DNA of 16,771 bases from Anaerolineae bacterium. Lineage in GTDB: Bacteria > Chloroflexota > Anaerolineae > Aggregatilineales > UBA3940. The DNA lies in NCBI GenBank assembly GCA_016926985.1, contig JAFGNO010000143.1, positions 1 through 16,771 of the forward strand, read 5' to 3'. Positions 15,722 to 16,771 of the stretch are shown here, one piece after another. Every line of letters starts with the position of its first letter. Position 1 is the first letter of the stretch. Position numbers and translations under genes: made by a program. The notes under the pieces were generated by a model. It saw only the letters and a list, made by a program, of their open reading frames with translations, made no database searches and was not told the origin of the DNA.

Positions 15722-16357
15722 TTACTTCAAGAGGTTGTGCTGGTAGGCCAGGGCGACCGCCTCGGCACGGGTTTCCGCACCCAGCTTGGAGAGGATATTG
15801 CTGACGTGGAATTTGGCGGTGGTCGGGCTGATTACCAGCTTATCTGCAATATCGTTATTGCTCAGGCCCTGCGCCAGCAATTGGAGCACTTCGCGCTCGC
15901 GGTCGGTCAGATCATAGCCCAGCGGGTTGGGCTGGGTTGCTACCCGGATCAGCACTTTGGCAGCCTCCGGGGCAAGGATGGACCGCCCGGCATGGGCTTC
16001 GCGGATGGCATGGGCCAGTTCGTCGCTGCTGCTTGTCTTGAGGAGATAGCTGGTAGCCCCGGCTTCAAGAGCACGCCGCACCAGGTCGTCTTCCGGGAAA
16101 CTGGTCAGAACAACCACGGCAACATCCGGGCAGACTTCGCGCACGGCGCGGGTGGCCTCAACGCCGTCCACACGGGGCATGACCAGGTCCATGAGAACGA
16201 CATCCGGCTGCAAATTTGCACAAAGCGTCCGGGCCTCATCTCCATCGCGGGCCTCGCCGACCAGTTCGAGATCGTCATAGACCAGCAGAAATGCGCTTAA
16301 ACCACTACGCACAACCGGCTGATCATCGACAATGACGATGCGGATAGGATCACCCAT
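15722..16357 (-). CDS. NarL/FixJ-type response regulator
   Basis: A 211-residue DNA-binding regulator. The receiver has acidic residues D11-D12, phospho-acceptor D57 (VLMDLVMP), T85 (VVLTSF) and K107 (LLKTSS). The LuxR-type helix-turn-helix occupies about 150-205 (L-T-D-R-E-R-E-V-L-Q-L-L-A-Q-G-L-S-N-N-D-I). I chose the ATG at 16355-16357, with GGGAG 6 nt upstream; a TTG five codons earlier overlaps that site. It overlaps the kinase gene by 8 nt, so the pair is translationally coupled. The ABC operon starts 185 bp downstream on the same strand and is the obvious regulatory target. Confidence 0.95.
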   Translation of the reverse strand: MGDPIRIVIVDDQPVVRSGLSAFLLVYDDLELVGEARDGDEARTLCANLQPDVVLMDLVMPRVDGVEATRAVREVCPDVAVVVLTSFPEDDLVRRALEAGATSYLLKTSSSDELAHAIREAHAGRSILAPEAAKVLIRVATQPNPLGYDLTDREREVLQLLAQGLSNNDIADKLVISPTTAKFHVSNILSKLGAETRAEAVALAYQHNLLK

Positions 16358-16771
16358 GATTTTCTCCCTCAAGTATTGTCCAACTTAAATGGATTGTCGC
16401 GCCTTCACCGGGAGAGCTCTTGATCTCAAGCTGCGCACTGATAGCCGCGGCACGCTCAAGCATGCCCTTCAGACCAAGATGCTGTCCTGTGATCCCCTCA
16501 TCCGGGACAAACCCGGCGCCATCATCGCGGATCACCAGCTCATACGAGCATCCATCACAAACCAGCGACAGTTCAACATGTTCTGCCCGGGCATGTTTGA
16601 GAATATTATTCAATGCTTCCTGCGCAATGCGATAGAAAGCGACTTTTATGTCACCGGGCAGTTCGCAGCACTCATCTACAACCAGATTTACCGAAAGCCG
16701 CCCGCGTCCTCGAGCCGCTTCTGCCAGCTGCCGCAGCAGGTCATCCACCCTGGTCTCCAGGATGACCTGTG
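16350..16771 (-). CDS. NarX/LiaS-type sensor histidine kinase, 5' end outside window
   Basis: The C-terminal part of a HisKA_3-class kinase; the frame stays open to the window edge, so the dimerisation helix with the phospho-acceptor His and any sensor domain lie outside. Visible are the helix ending in L-L-R-Q-L-A-E-A-A, the N box E-A-L-N-N-I-L-K-H-A, the G1 box DDGAGF and the G2 segment HLGLKGMLERA, all standard for this class. An internal GTG at 16748 is in frame but is not the gene start. The stop overlaps the regulator start by 8 nt. The pairing with the NarL-type regulator is secure by arrangement and class. Confidence 0.92.
   Translation of the reverse strand, partial: QVILETRVDDLLRQLAEAARGRGRLSVNLVVDECCELPGDIKVAFYRIAQEALNNILKHARAEHVELSLVCDGCSYELVIRDDGAGFVPDEGITGQHLGLKGMLERAAAISAQLEIKSSPGEGATIHLSWTILEGENHG

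Noticed and set aside
15641..16300. + strand frame of 219 codons opposite the NarL-type regulator
   Set aside because: It is a mirror of the regulator's codon bias, with no family motif; the regulator itself has all receiver and helix-turn-helix residues.

Overview
The window (about 16.8 kb) reads as ordinary chromosomal DNA of a free-living, probably anaerobic or facultative bacterium. My best guess is a member of the Chloroflexota, Anaerolineae-like. The guess rests on a group 3b [NiFe]-hydrogenase operon, lipoproteins with Thr/Pro/Asp-rich tethers, an SCP2-type thiolase lacking the second catalytic cysteine, abundant two-component proteins, and an intergenic element built from back-to-back hairpins. 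This is inference from gene content; no marker gene in the window settles the taxonomy. No phage, integrase, transposase, CRISPR or plasmid gene is visible.

Layout. (1) 1-527, + strand: the 3' part of tadA (tRNA adenosine deaminase), then tRNA-Ser(CGA). (2) 530-1513, - strand: a lipoprotein with a formylglycine-generating-enzyme-like fold that lacks the catalytic cysteines. (3) 1514-1933: an intergenic region with a small element bounded by imperfect terminal inverted repeats and containing two perfect hairpins, then a promoter. (4) 1934-3094, + strand: a response regulator with a Roadblock-like middle domain and a long acidic tail, ended by a strong hairpin terminator. (5) 3208-3417, - strand: a 69-residue protein of extreme Asp/Glu/Trp composition. 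(6) 10466 down to 3645, - strand: hydBGDA (beta, gamma, delta and alpha subunits of a cytoplasmic NAD(P)-coupled sulfhydrogenase-type hydrogenase), its maturation endopeptidase, a single-domain response regulator and a six-helix membrane histidine kinase with a GAF domain. (7) 10641-10713, - strand: tRNA-Ala(CGC) with its own promoter and terminator. (8) 10849-12003, - strand: a thiolase. (9) 16771 down to 12304, - strand: a NarX/LiaS-type histidine kinase (its 5' end lies outside the window), a NarL/LuxR-type response regulator, a small two-helix membrane protein, an ABC ATPase, an ABC-2 permease and a secreted lipoprotein.

How the genes fit together. The four hydrogenase genes overlap by 1-4 nt, so they are translationally coupled. 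HydA carries electrons from H2 at its NiFe site to the FeS clusters of HydD. HydB passes them on to HydG, whose FAD/NAD(P) domain exchanges them with pyridine nucleotide. The protease trims the HydA C-terminus after nickel insertion. The kinase/regulator pair follows after 69 bp with a possible promoter of its own, so it may be linked to hydrogenase or redox control. A CRP/FNR-type palindrome lies upstream of hydB. The last block looks like a signal-responsive envelope system: kinase and LuxR-type regulator, then an ABC exporter with a small membrane protein and a surface lipoprotein.

Nothing here is clearly a wholly new system. The parts most worth a second look are the Asp/Trp-rich miniprotein, the Roadblock-type response regulator, the hairpin element, the hydrogenase-linked two-component pair and the regulated ABC/lipoprotein operon.
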